Positions 12,301 to 24,300 of a stretch of DNA of 64,000 bases are shown here, piece after piece. Where the stretch lies: positions 6,486,883 through 6,550,882 of the forward strand of contig JAQMRL010000008.1 in NCBI GenBank assembly GCA_035578175.1. The letters are read 5' to 3'. Made by a program: the position numbers and the translations under genes. Source of the DNA: Catonia carolina. Lineage: Eukaryota > Arthropoda > Insecta > Hemiptera > Achilidae. The first letter of the stretch is position 1. Each line of letters begins with the position of its first letter. The notes below the pieces were generated by a model. It was not told where the DNA came from and did no database searches. It saw only the letters and a list, made by a program, of their open reading frames with translations.

Positions 12301-15300
12301 AAATTGTAATTGACGATATTTCGTCAACTGGTATTTCTCGCATATATTCCGGTTGACGATATATCGTCAACTGGTATTTCTCGCATATTTTCTAATTGAC
12401 GATATATCGTCAGCTGGTAGCCAAAGGGTTAAATACCGTTTTTACTTGTGTATAACGCGCACCCGTAATTAATTATAATATTTTAAGTAAAAATATTTCA
12501 TACCCGAAAAAATTGATAAGTAGACGATTTTCACTTGAAAAATATATTTATTGAACTATCAAAAAACAAACAATTTGAAACAACTTACATTACAGTTTAA
12601 ATACGAGTATTTTAATTTCAATGCAATTTTTTTACTCATCATTGCTTTCCGAAGATGAAGAAATTTCTTCGTTCCCGGGTACATCTTCATTGTCACTGTT
12701 ATCCCAGAGTGCGCAGTCCTCCGTACCGTCTAGGCGATTAGATATTCCACACCTCTTGAAAATATTCATGAATTTTTTCTGGCAGAAATGAATCAGCAGG
12801 AAACGAAAAGGCAGATAATGATGCCAAACATGCCATTAAAAAAACATACCGTATTACTGTTTTTGCCATTATCTGAAAATAAAATAAAAAGAATTATCTG
12901 TATTTTTTAATTTAAGCGGTTTTTGTTTTAATTAGGTGTATTCGTGTATAACGCGCACCCCCATTTTTGGGGAGAAATTCTTGGAAAAAAGTGCGTGTTA
13001 TACAAGCGAATATACGGTAACGAGACTGACGTAATAAATTTTATTTTTATTTATACATAATCACTTATTGTCACCGTCAATATACACTCCTCTATCCCTA
13101 CAACGCTCCATGCGAATTTTCCATTGTTAAAATTATTAATTATTAATTAATTATTAATACACAAAATTATTTTAAATTTAATGAAAAAATATACAAACAA
13201 AAAGATGGACTTACTATGGGAGCACCATTAAGCTCTATTTTGTCTGAAATTTATTTACAATATTTTGAAGAAATAACTGTGTATCAAATAGAACACACAC
13301 ATAATGTAGTAATGTGGCACAGATATGTAGATGACATACTGGTAATATTGGAAAAGACATATAAAAATGAAGAGGATGTTATTTTAAAAAAATTAAATAC
13401 ATTTGATGATAAATTACACCACACTATGGAACTTGAAAATAATAATAAATTAAATTTCATGGACATACAATTAATCAAGGGTAATAGTAAAATAACAACA
13501 GGTGTATTTCGTAAAAGTATATTACCAATAACAAATATAAATAAGTCATCTAACCACCCATACTCACATAAAATGGCAGCTTACCATAGTATGATTCACA
13601 GAGCATATAATTATATAAAAGATAAAAAACTACTAGAAAATGAATTAAGAACAATAAAATTCATAGCACAAAAGAATGGGTATCATGAAAAAGAAATAAA
13701 TAAAGTTATAAATAAAATTAAAAACAAACTATATTTTAAAAATAACTTAAGAACCACCCTTATATTAGATAATAAAATAAAACATAAACCATTTATTGCA
13801 TTAAAATACAATAAAACTATTAATAATAAATTATACAGAACATTAAATAAATTTTATAAAATCGCATACACATGTAATAATAAAAAACTACTGTCCACAA
13901 ATATAATTAAAAATAATATAAATGAAACACTAAGCAATAAAAAGGGTGTGTATAAAATAGATAGTGGTAATGAGGATTGTAAAAAATTTTACATTGGTAT
14001 GACTAGTGGTAATTTTCAAGTGAAGTATAATGAACATAAAAAAGCACTGAAATGTGACTACATTATATCTAACTATACTAATCATATAAAAGAAGAAAAA
14101 CATAAATATGGAAGCATCTTACCAAAAGAAGGGATAGGCTAGTGGGGCATATCCTAAGACATCCGGGTATTGGGCTATTATTGAGGGAGTAAATTGTAGA
14201 GGGAGGCAAAGATTAGAATATATAAAGCAAATTAAAAAAGATCTAGGGTGTTACCGGTATGTAGAAATGAAACGACTTGCGCAAGATAGAACAGGTTTGA
14301 GAACTGCATCAAACCAGTCGAGTGACTGATGACAAAAAAAAATTATTTTATATTTTGGTATTTGTGTGTTTCAGCGTCTGGGTTGAACCCGAATCATCAG
14401 TTCCGAGAATGGGTGATGGGTACTGCATTGCATGCAGCATGTTTTGGTGGTCATATGACAGTAGTTCATTTACTGATTCAGGCAGGATCTGATATCGACA
14501 TATTGGATAAGGAACAAAATACACCGCTCATGATCGCTGTTCTCAACAGCCATAACAGTATTGTCAAATATCTTGTCAAGGCTGGTGCCGATGTCACTTT
14601 CAAGGTAAATATATTCTAATACAGTAATTTCTTGGTATCCGCGGGTTTCGGTTATCCGTGGAAGTTAAAGGTTCCGGAAGTTAGGTTTCAACCAAATATA
14701 AACTGCCCGTTTAACCAAAGTTAAAGGTTTAACTCGCCACTTAACCCTTTAACTACTACCTTAGGAATCGTCATGTGTAACCTCCTGTGCTGAATTAGGA
14801 ATGACTTTTTTGGTGTCATCTTAAATCATTACTTATTTCTTTTAAGTTTAAAATAAAATCAAAATCATACACACTTCATAAAAGAAGAAACACCAAACTC
14901 ATATGAAACAGCTGTTTTGAAAAAATACTTGTTTATTTATTTACTATTTTCATTGTAAAATGCAATATTTTATTCATTTTTATAATAAAAAAATGAAGAA
15001 AATGATATAACCGAAATATGACTTGAAAATAATCGAATAAATTAGACACCAAAATAACACGGCGACACATCTGACAATATGTGATGTAGCTAATAAATAC
15101 AGGACACTGTCAAAAAGTTTCACATAATAACCAGTAGATGGTGTAACATGTCCATTATGTAGTGTTATGATTTCCCAATGATTTAACATTAGAACGTACA
15201 AATGCGGATTAGCACGTGCGTTTGATTTTCAATAACGTAAAAGTACGTTAGTAGCACAGTAAGTACCGCGAGCTCCAAACGTATATATACGTCAATAGCA

Positions 15301-18300
15301 GTTAAAGGGTTAATGTTGCCATCCGGTGACATTTTTTTTTTTAACTTATTTATTTACAATCAGCCTTACAATGTGGCTTTAAGCAAATCATTATACAAGA
15401 ACTAAACTTACGTGAGTGAAGTAGACAGCCTTTGCTCTCACTTCAACTAAATAAAATTAGAAAATAAAGTTAATAAAAACTAAGAAATGTTGTAAAGTTA
15501 CAAAATTAACAAAAACAATGTAAAAGAAGTAAACAAAAAAATGAAGAAACAATGCAAAAGAAGTTAACAATAAAAAAGAAAAATAAATAAAATTTTGAAA
15601 TTTCACTTTAGATTAAAAAGTAGTGAAGAGGATGAATGGTGAATTTAACTTCGTATATGTAATAAAATCGTCGGTCTAAGTCGAGGATGTGATGTCTTTT
15701 GAGGCGCTTCGTTTCCTCACTGTTGTCCAGTAAATTTAATGCCAGGTGGTTCTGGTGATTGTTTAATCTTAGCTGGTACCGGAGGCTCAGCTCTCTTATC
15801 TGTTCTGTTACGGTACGGATACGAAGATGGTCATGTATTTCCGAGTTTCTTATAAACCACCCAGCGTTAATCGTCGATCTTAATACTTTATTTTGGAAGC
15901 GTTGTATCATTTCTAAATTGGATCTGCTGGATATACCCCAAAGCTGAGCGCCATATTTCCAAACAGGCTGGAAAATTGTATTATAGATCAAGACCTTATT
16001 TTCAACAGATAATATTGTGATCTTCTTCCTAACAATCAGTTAAACGTCATGTATTTTAAATTAAGCTCATTCCGTTTACATACTATGTGATGTCGCCAAG
16101 TTAATCTCCGATCAAGATGCAAGCCAAGGTACTTCACATGATCTTGTTGTGGGAGTATATCATTACCTAGGAGTACTGATGGGCATTCCTCTCTTCTCAT
16201 AGTAAACGTAACTTGGACGGATTTATTTGCGTTGGCTTTTAGATCCAGTGACATATGAACAAATAAATAAATTGAATATTTAGAATGCAGGATTTCGTAT
16301 GATAAGGATGATGATGTGAGTGAGTAACTGGCGATATTCAGTGCTGTATGCGATTCTATTCGCAGGACAATAGGAAAGAAAACGAGGAAGAAGAACATCC
16401 AAATGAAATTTTATAGAGCAATGGTTGTACTGCTCGTATCATACGGGTGTCACTAAAAACGAACGAATGTTGTATCCAGGCTGTTGGAAATGAGATTTTT
16501 TCCGGAAATCAAAAATTGTACCCGGTTTGATAGCTACAACTAAAATAAAAACCTACAGTTTTTATTTCAAGTATCTATTTGTATAATACTTAGTTTAGTG
16601 GTAATTTGTGATTTTCTGGTGTTTTTTTTTTTCATGAAAATCTGTAAAAAAATGGATTTTTTAAAGATTTCAGCCTTGGTAGGTATTTCACAACACAAGT
16701 GTATAATCAAATTTATAGGAAAAGATAGGATAGATCTACAGCTTTCATTTCAAGGATTTTTTCTCTACAGAGGCCTAGTTTAGCTTGAAAGACTGATTTT
16801 CTGTGTTATTAAGTCGAAGTAAAGTTGGTTTTCATTTTGCATCATTCACTCATGATTAAAATTAAGTTGTTTTTCTGTATTTCTACAGTTTTATTATAGC
16901 CTGATTTTCGTAAGGAGAGCGTTGGGTAAAACGTGCGTCTGCATTAGTATAGTCTTGTATGTACTGCAATAGTACAGCGTATGTAATCAACAATGGAACA
17001 ACATGGCTACAAAATACAATGGGTGTTGTCAATTTTCAACAACACTCTGACTGTACATCTAACTGTTGGTCAAAGGGGTATGCAGGGTCAAAGTAAAGTA
17101 TGCGCATGCTTAGTCCAGCACTCACAGCAATTGGCTTGGCCTTTACTAATGTTAAGTTATATTGTTCATTATTGGCACTGGCAAGATAAAGTCATGTGAG
17201 TGTTTCACGCCAGATTTTTTTAAGTGATATTATCTTCACATTTCTGCCCATAACAGACAGGTGGAGAGTCAAATTATTTACTCTCAATCTGTTCGATGCT
17301 GGGCTAAAATAAATAGTTCTGTTTCTTATCACATGGTCAGCCAATTAAATGACTGAATCATTTAAGAACAGAAGAGGTAGAGGTGTAAAAGACACTTATC
17401 AGAGTTATCTCCTCTGAAAGTAATGAATTTCATTGTACAGCCAGACCCTGTGGTGAATGAAGCGAAGGTGTCATTTGCAGAGTGGAAAATATGTGCTTTT
17501 CAGAGGGCCCGGCATGCTGAAAAGCGTACTTTTCTATTCAGTGAGTTGTGGCAATTGTAAACCACCTCACTCCTCATTTTACTTAGTAAAACCTCTACAG
17601 GTTCAAACCAGCTTTTCGGCTGATGACCTAAACAACATCTTGACATTTATAAAATCTTCTGGTATTTGTGTTTGTTGTCAGGGTGGAGATGGTATGACAG
17701 CACTTCATTTGGCTGCTAAAACGGGCAACTTGGAAGCTTGTCATTATTTATTATCAAATTTCAACGTGCCAAGATTCTTCATTGATACAGTAGATGACGG
17801 ACGTTGGACTCCACTAGTGTGGGCTGCAGAACATCGTCATGCTGATGTAGTCAGGTAATTTTTACTTTCTCTTGCCTGATATGAATGTTTTTAGGGAAGT
17901 AGAGTATTGTTTTTATGTCGATTTTTTTTGAAATCGAGTTTTCACCGAATCTACACGTTTTCAGTCCCCCGGAAACCAAAAAACATGTTTTTTGCGATTG
18001 GTCTGTGTGTGTGTGTGTAAACAGAATATCTCAAGAACGGAACATCGTACGAACTTGAAACTTAAGTCACATACCACTACCAAACCCAACTCGAACATTT
18101 TCTTCAAAATCGGTCAACCAGAAGTAGTAGTTTATTTGTGTAATTTTTTACTTTTTTGCGATTTTCTCAAAAATGGGTCTTAACAATTTTTTTTAAAATC
18201 ATCTGGTTTACTAAATTTTTTTATGCTCTACAAGATAGGGTAGGCGCTATGTTTGCTGACATTCTTAGTGAAGCAGTTTTCACGTAAAAATTTTTTTTTT

Positions 18301-21300
18301 TTAAGATTGCTGCTTTAATATGCATTTTAGCGCAAAAATTTATATAATAAAAGTTTTTTCTACAACTTTTATTTCCAACATTTTTTTTGTATAACGCATA
18401 GTTTAGCGGTAATTAGCGATTTTCTTTTTTTCCTCATGAAAACGTGTGAAAAATCGATTTTTTTTAAGATTTAATCCTTAGTATGCATTTTACAACAAAA
18501 GTGTATATAATAAAATTTATAGGAAATTAAAAGATGTACAACTTTTATTTTAAGCATTTTTTTGTACAGTGCCTAGTTTAGCGTGAAAGAGCTATTTTCC
18601 GTATTTTTAAGTCAAATAAGTTGATTTTCATTTTGTATCTTTCACTCATGATTAAAATTAGGTTATGTTTATTGAGGTTAGTTTTTTGTTTATTACTAAT
18701 GTTAGGTTTATTGTTAATTATTTGCATTGGCATGAGAAAGTCGTGTGAGTGTTTCATACCAGATTTTTATGTTGAGTTATCGCTTTGAAATACAAGTTTT
18801 TCAGTCCTCCTGAATTTAGAAAATATGTTTTTAATCATTCAACGCTTCCAAAATAGGGTACTGAGAAACTTCGTCAATGCACCCTGGTTCATATGGAACA
18901 ACGACCTTCACAGAGACCTACGAATGGATTTCATCCCCAGCAAAATCCAAAGGTTCACACAGAAGCATCAAAATAGATCACCGCCATAACAAGCATTGAA
19001 GCAGTTCAGCTGCTTGACAGTGATGATCTGCTTTGATGGCTGAAAAGCAAGAAACCAATTGAGCTTGTGTAGTGTCTGTGTTTGATTGATAGATTGAAAG
19101 TGAGCAGTGTTAGTGCACGTTTAGAATTGGTGTTAAATTTAAGTGCGCAATATAAGTTTATTTCTATTTCATATAATGAATTAATATAATAATTTCACTA
19201 ACCTTCTTTTTAAACTGCGTCACCTTTATTGTAATTTCTACTTACACGTGTTTCGGTGGATCCACCATCATCAGAGTAAATGAAAAATTGAAACTAAAAA
19301 ATTTTTTCACATTTATTTAAAATTTACAGAAGATGGTACATCTTCAGTCACTTGTATAATACAAGTGTTCAGTCTTCAGTTTTATACAAGTGACTGAAGA
19401 TGTACCATCTTCTGTAAATTTTAAATAAATGTGAAAAAATTTTTTAGTTTCAATTTTTCATTTACTCTGATGATGGTGGATCCACCGAAACACGTGTAAG
19501 TAGAAATTACAATAAAGGTGACGCAGTTTAAAAAGAAGGTTAGTGAAATTATTATATTAATTCATTATATGAAATAGAAATAATTTCAAACTGCAGGATG
19601 CATTATAAAGATTTATTTTTGAATATAAGTTTAGTGTAAATTATGTGTTATTTGAAATTAATTACGGAAGTTCTGCTGATGACCTACCTCTGTAGTAGTT
19701 TAACGAATAAAATTACTCATTAATTTTAAGACTACAGTGCTTTTCACAGTTGATGAGCTCTGCTGTCTGTTCCACACGTTTAGACCAATCAGAACGTTTG
19801 CCAGCGTTGTCAGATTGTACCTGACAAACATTACGTGTGCATGCGTATAACAGCCACACTTGTGTCTTGCATCTCATACTGAACACATCGATTACAGAGC
19901 GTGTTAACATGTAATAATATAATATAATTATAATAATCACTGTTGTTGTTTAGGTCAACAGCCGGAAGGAAGGCTGGTTTGAACCTGTAGAGGTTTTACT
20001 AAGTAAAACGAGGAATGAGGTGGTTTACCATTGCCTTCCTCACTGAATGGAAAAGTACGCTTATCAGCATGCCGGGCCCTCTGAAAAGCACATATTTTCC
20101 ACTCTGTAAATGACAACTTCACTTCATTCACCACAGGGTCTGGCTGTACAATGAAATTCATTACTTTCAGAGAAGATAACTTTGATTAGTGTCTTTTACA
20201 CCTCTACCTCTTCTGTTGTTAAATGGTTCAGTCATTTAATTGACTGACCATGTGATAAGAAACAGAACTATTTATTTTAGCCCTGCAATGAACAGATTGA
20301 GTGTAAATAATTTGACACTCCACCTGTCTGTTATGGGCAGAATAATCACTACATTTATAATACATATTACATTTATAATATAATCAGCTGATTGTATGTT
20401 CATCTATACTAATATAATAAAGAAGAAACGTCTGTTTGTTTGTTTGTTTGTATGTATGAGGTGGTAATCTCACAAACTACTCAACTGATTTAAAAAAAAT
20501 CTTTCATTGTTGCATTGCTTAGAGCTTCCTGATCAATATAGGCTATTTTGCAACTTTAACTAACTTTAATTAAGTGAATTAAGCGACTTAAACTGTGACG
20601 AAGTCGCATGTTTTAGTTTATCGGGTGCATAGCACTTTTATTTTTTCTAAGTCCTCTGGATGGCGTATTTTTTGGGCTAGAAGCACGATTCAACTTTTAT
20701 ATATCATAGAAAAACGTTAAGAATAACATTTGATTCCAAAAACATTAGAAATTCAGAAATATTCAAAATTTGTATTTTTGTACTGTATTTCATATACTGT
20801 ATTTGTTTTCATTCGGCAGGTAGTGAAGAGTCATATATTTCCAATTACTCTGCGTACTGCACCCACGTATTACTGTCTCTTATCTCAGCCATATATCAAC
20901 TGTCTCTTTCTTTTCTATCAGTATTCATCTATGCATTCTATTCAATTCTATTAAATCGCAGGGACGAACATTTAAAACAGTGGACATCGATTTGAGACAA
21001 GAGTGCTTCCTTCACTCATGGACAACTTTTTGTCAGACTTTCTAGAGCTGGAAGTGCGGAAAAACAATTTATTTTGCTGCCACAGGGCAACAAAACCACA
21101 AATATCGTATATAGATAGGTTTTATTCAAAAATAAATCTTTATAATGCATCCTGCAGTTTTAAATATTTCTATTTCATATAATGAATTAATGCAATAATT
21201 TCACTAACCTTCTTTTTAAACTGCGTCACCTTTATTTTAATTTTTACTTACACGTGTTTCGGTGGATCCACCATCATCAGAGTAAATAACATAAAATTGA

Positions 21301-24300
21301 AACTAAAAACACTATTTATTAAAAATCTATAGAAGATGATACATCTTCAGTCACTTGTACAAGTGACTGAAGATGTATCATCTTCTATAGATTTTTAATA
21401 AATAGTGTTTTTAGTTTCAATTTTATGTTATTTACTCTGATGATGGTGGATCCACCGAAACACGTGTAAGTAAAAATTAAAATAAAGGTGACGCAGTTTA
21501 AAAAGAAGGTTAGTGAAATTATTGCATTAATTCATTATATGAAATAGAGATAGGTTTTAAAATAATTTAATGAGTCCTACATTAGCTGCTGTGAAGCGAA
21601 GCGAGCGGGGGTTACTAGTAGGTTATAATTGTTATTGGAAGACAAAAAAAAAATGGCTGACGAAATATATAACAGAGCTATGAGAGCAAGTATTGGCAAC
21701 GTTGCTGGCAAGTCGTTGGCTAGCTATGAAGTTCAGAGCTCATCAGCTTTGAAAAATAGTATAGATTTTAATTCGTGTACAAAAAGAAAGAATATATGTT
21801 TCTGTTTTTAGATTTCTTCTGCGTAAACGTGCAGATCCTCTCGTACGTGACGCTGAACAGAACATTGCGCTGCATTGGGCGGCTCTTGCCGGCAGTGTTG
21901 AAATATCGGAAGCATTATTGAATTACGGATCTGAAATCAATTCCACCAACGCTCATGGTGATACTGCTATGTAAGTTTTATTAAATAATTCCAAGTTTTA
22001 ACAATTTTTACTTTATTTTGTTGAAAATTATTATTAATTAAATCATTTTTTCATTATTTGTTATTGGAAGCTTTTTTGTGTCAAATCTGGGATCTCAGGG
22101 TATGAAAGCATAAATTTTTTTAGTTATCTGTTCTTGTAGTTTTATTGGATAAATATATTTTTTTTACCCGTTTCTTGGGCATTGATGAGATAACTTGCCT
22201 CCCGTGCACTCCACTAGTATGGCAATGATGAACATGTAAAACTGGCGTCCATAATTGAAGTGCCTCAACGTTGACGTGGTTATGAAGATGTCAATGTTCC
22301 AGGCATACAAAGGAGCATTTACACTGTTCCTAAACACTTTGTTTTGGATCCTTTGAATGACATTTAGGTTGTTTGCTTCAGTTTAGCCTTAGAATGATGA
22401 ATTACGAACAAATTTTTTAAAGGTCAGTTACAAAAACTGTTTTAAAATGCTTGCTAAGGTTGCACTAGGTTTGTATACCCCTAAAGGGTTTTAAAAGTAG
22501 GGCAAGAAAAGAGATCTAGCGTAGCGTTTAAGGTAATGGAGACAAAAACTTGCTGTTCAGTCATGTTTATTTATTTAATTTAATTGTTTGCAACAGGCCA
22601 ACTACGGCCCAATCACAGAAACAATATTTCATTAGAGAGCAAAAGACAATACAAAAGTAAAAAGAAAAGAAAAGAAGAGAAAAATACAAACAAAAATATT
22701 CAAAAATGTAAACACAATTTAATATACCTAAAACAGTATTATACACATAGATTTTACAAATAATTTACTGATCAGCAATCATGATGAGGTCTAAAACAAA
22801 AGAAAAAAATAATTAACACACACATAATGTGGCATTGCTTGAAAATTTATGTCTTGAAAGACTTAAAAATGGCTGACCTTTTTTGATGCTCGGCTCAGAC
22901 AAAATGGATCTGTTATCACAATTCTGTCCGTGATATTATAATTAACTATCATGCAGTTAAACAGCGAATAAGCTGCATGATGATAATGCATACAATTAAC
23001 CATTCGTCGAATCTCAGTAGTCCCAGCCTGTTCGGGACTGAGAGGGTGCCGGATTACTGGATGTGTTGGAGTTTTGGAACTATAAATTATAAATTTAAAC
23101 AAAAAATTAATACGAGGCTTGTTCAGAAAGTAAGTACCGTTTAAAAAAAAAAACAGTTAAAACAATTTTTTTTCAACACAATTTTATTTTTACATGAAAG
23201 CCCAAACCTTAAACTATTTTTCCACATAGTTTCCACAGATGTTCAAACACTTGTCGTAGCGGGTGATCAATTTGTCTATACCCTCTTCGTAGAAGGTTCC
23301 CGCCAACAAATGTAGCCACGACTCCACGGCAGTTTTCACTTCATCGTTAGTTTCAAAGTGTTGGCCGCCTAGCTCGCGCTTCATGTGCAGGAACAAGTGG
23401 TAGTCAGACGGTGCCAAGTCCGGAATGTAGGGCGGGTGATCAAACTGCTCCCAACAAAATTGTCGAACCAATGTTTGAGTGTCACCAGCGGTATGGGGCT
23501 GAGCATTGTCATGGAGCAACACAATTCCATTACTGAGCATTCCTCTTCGTTTGTTTTGAATTGCCCGCCTTAGTTTTCTTAAGGTTTCGCAATACCTTGC
23601 ATTAATGGTTTTACCTTTTGGGAGAAAATCAATCAGCAAAACACCTTTCTGATCCCAAAAGACAGTGCACATGATTTTTTGTGCTGACATTGTCGTCTTG
23701 AATTTTTGTTTCTTTGGGGATTGCGTGTGTCGCCACTCCATTGACTGCTGTTTAGATTCCGGTGTGACATGACGGACCCAAGTTTCATCACCTGTCACAA
23801 TTTTGTTTAAAAAATCCTCACAATCATCACTGTACCGTGTGAGAAAAGTCAAAGCATTTCCGAGTCTCTTGGTTTTGTGCACGTCAGTGGCGGGAACCTT
23901 CTACGAAGAGGGTATAGACAAATTGAACACCCGCTACGACAAGTGTTTGAACATCGGTGGAAACTATGTCAAAAAATAGTTTAAGGTTTGGGCTTTCATG
24001 TAGAAATAAAATTGTGTTGAAAAAAGTTGTTTCACTTGTTTTTTTATAAAAACGGTACTTACTTTCTGAACTTTCCTCATATACATTGATTTCTATGTGA
24101 TTTTAAATTAAATTAACGTAATTAAAAAAGGTTTGCTTAGTGCTTCTGTAGTTATTGTACTAAACATAATTATCATCTATTGACATCGCCTAATGCGGTG
24201 TGGGGTTGCTCGTGTTCTGAGAATTACATTTTGTTGTCAATTCAGCATGAAGTATAGAGTATGACCCAGTTCTGGGTTTCGGATAAAAGGCCAAAAATTA

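Larger units (their letters stand above)
10429..12432. mobile_element. piggyBac-like MITE (element F) in a TTAA site
   Basis: TTAA at 10429 and 12429. Inverted ends CCTTTTGCTACTAGTCAG and CAGCTGGTAGCCAAAGGG match at most positions. The right subterminal part (12306-12420) holds three copies of a ~50 bp unit with the palindrome GACGATATATCGTC. A second piggyBac (10595-11738) is inserted inside. Confidence 0.7.
10414..13128 (+). mobile_element. Mariner 5' end split by two later insertions
   Basis: Pieces TACGAGGTGTGGCTG (10414-10428), TTAAATA (12429-12435) and ACGAGACTGACGTAAT (13020-13035, onward to about 13125) together rebuild the left end seen intact at 25829-25960. The gaps are element F (10429-12432, TTAA) and a pogo/Tigger-like element (12434-13019, TA). 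Confidence 0.7.
19161..19621. mobile_element. Repeat C palindrome with 12 bp target duplication
   Basis: Flanked by AATATAAGTTTA at 19149-19160 and 19622-19633. Two arms of about 200 bases face each other around a ~30 base spacer; each has a hammerhead motif. The right arm extends further (to TTCAAACTGCAGGATGC and a T-rich tail). Confidence 0.9.
21125..21547. mobile_element. Repeat C palindrome, arms meeting without spacer
   Basis: 12 bp duplication AGATAGGTTTTA at 21113-21124 and 21548-21559. The centre at 21360/21361 is a perfect palindrome (CACTTGTACAAGTG). Each arm carries a canonical hammerhead motif. Confidence 0.92.
20403..21618 (+). mobile_element. Helitron (non-autonomous) with a repeat C insertion
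   Basis: 5' end TCTATACTAATATAATAAAG preceded by A; 3' end a GC-rich hairpin-like GCGAAGCGAGCGGGGG then TTACTAG followed by T. These are the Helitron termini (5'-TC, 3'-CTAG, A/T insertion). It holds a palindromic repeat C (21125-21547). A second copy of the 5' part starts at 56832. Confidence 0.85.

Noticed and set aside
22863..23102. 79-codon minus-strand frame
   Set aside because: No motif; it overlaps Tigger-like end sequence.
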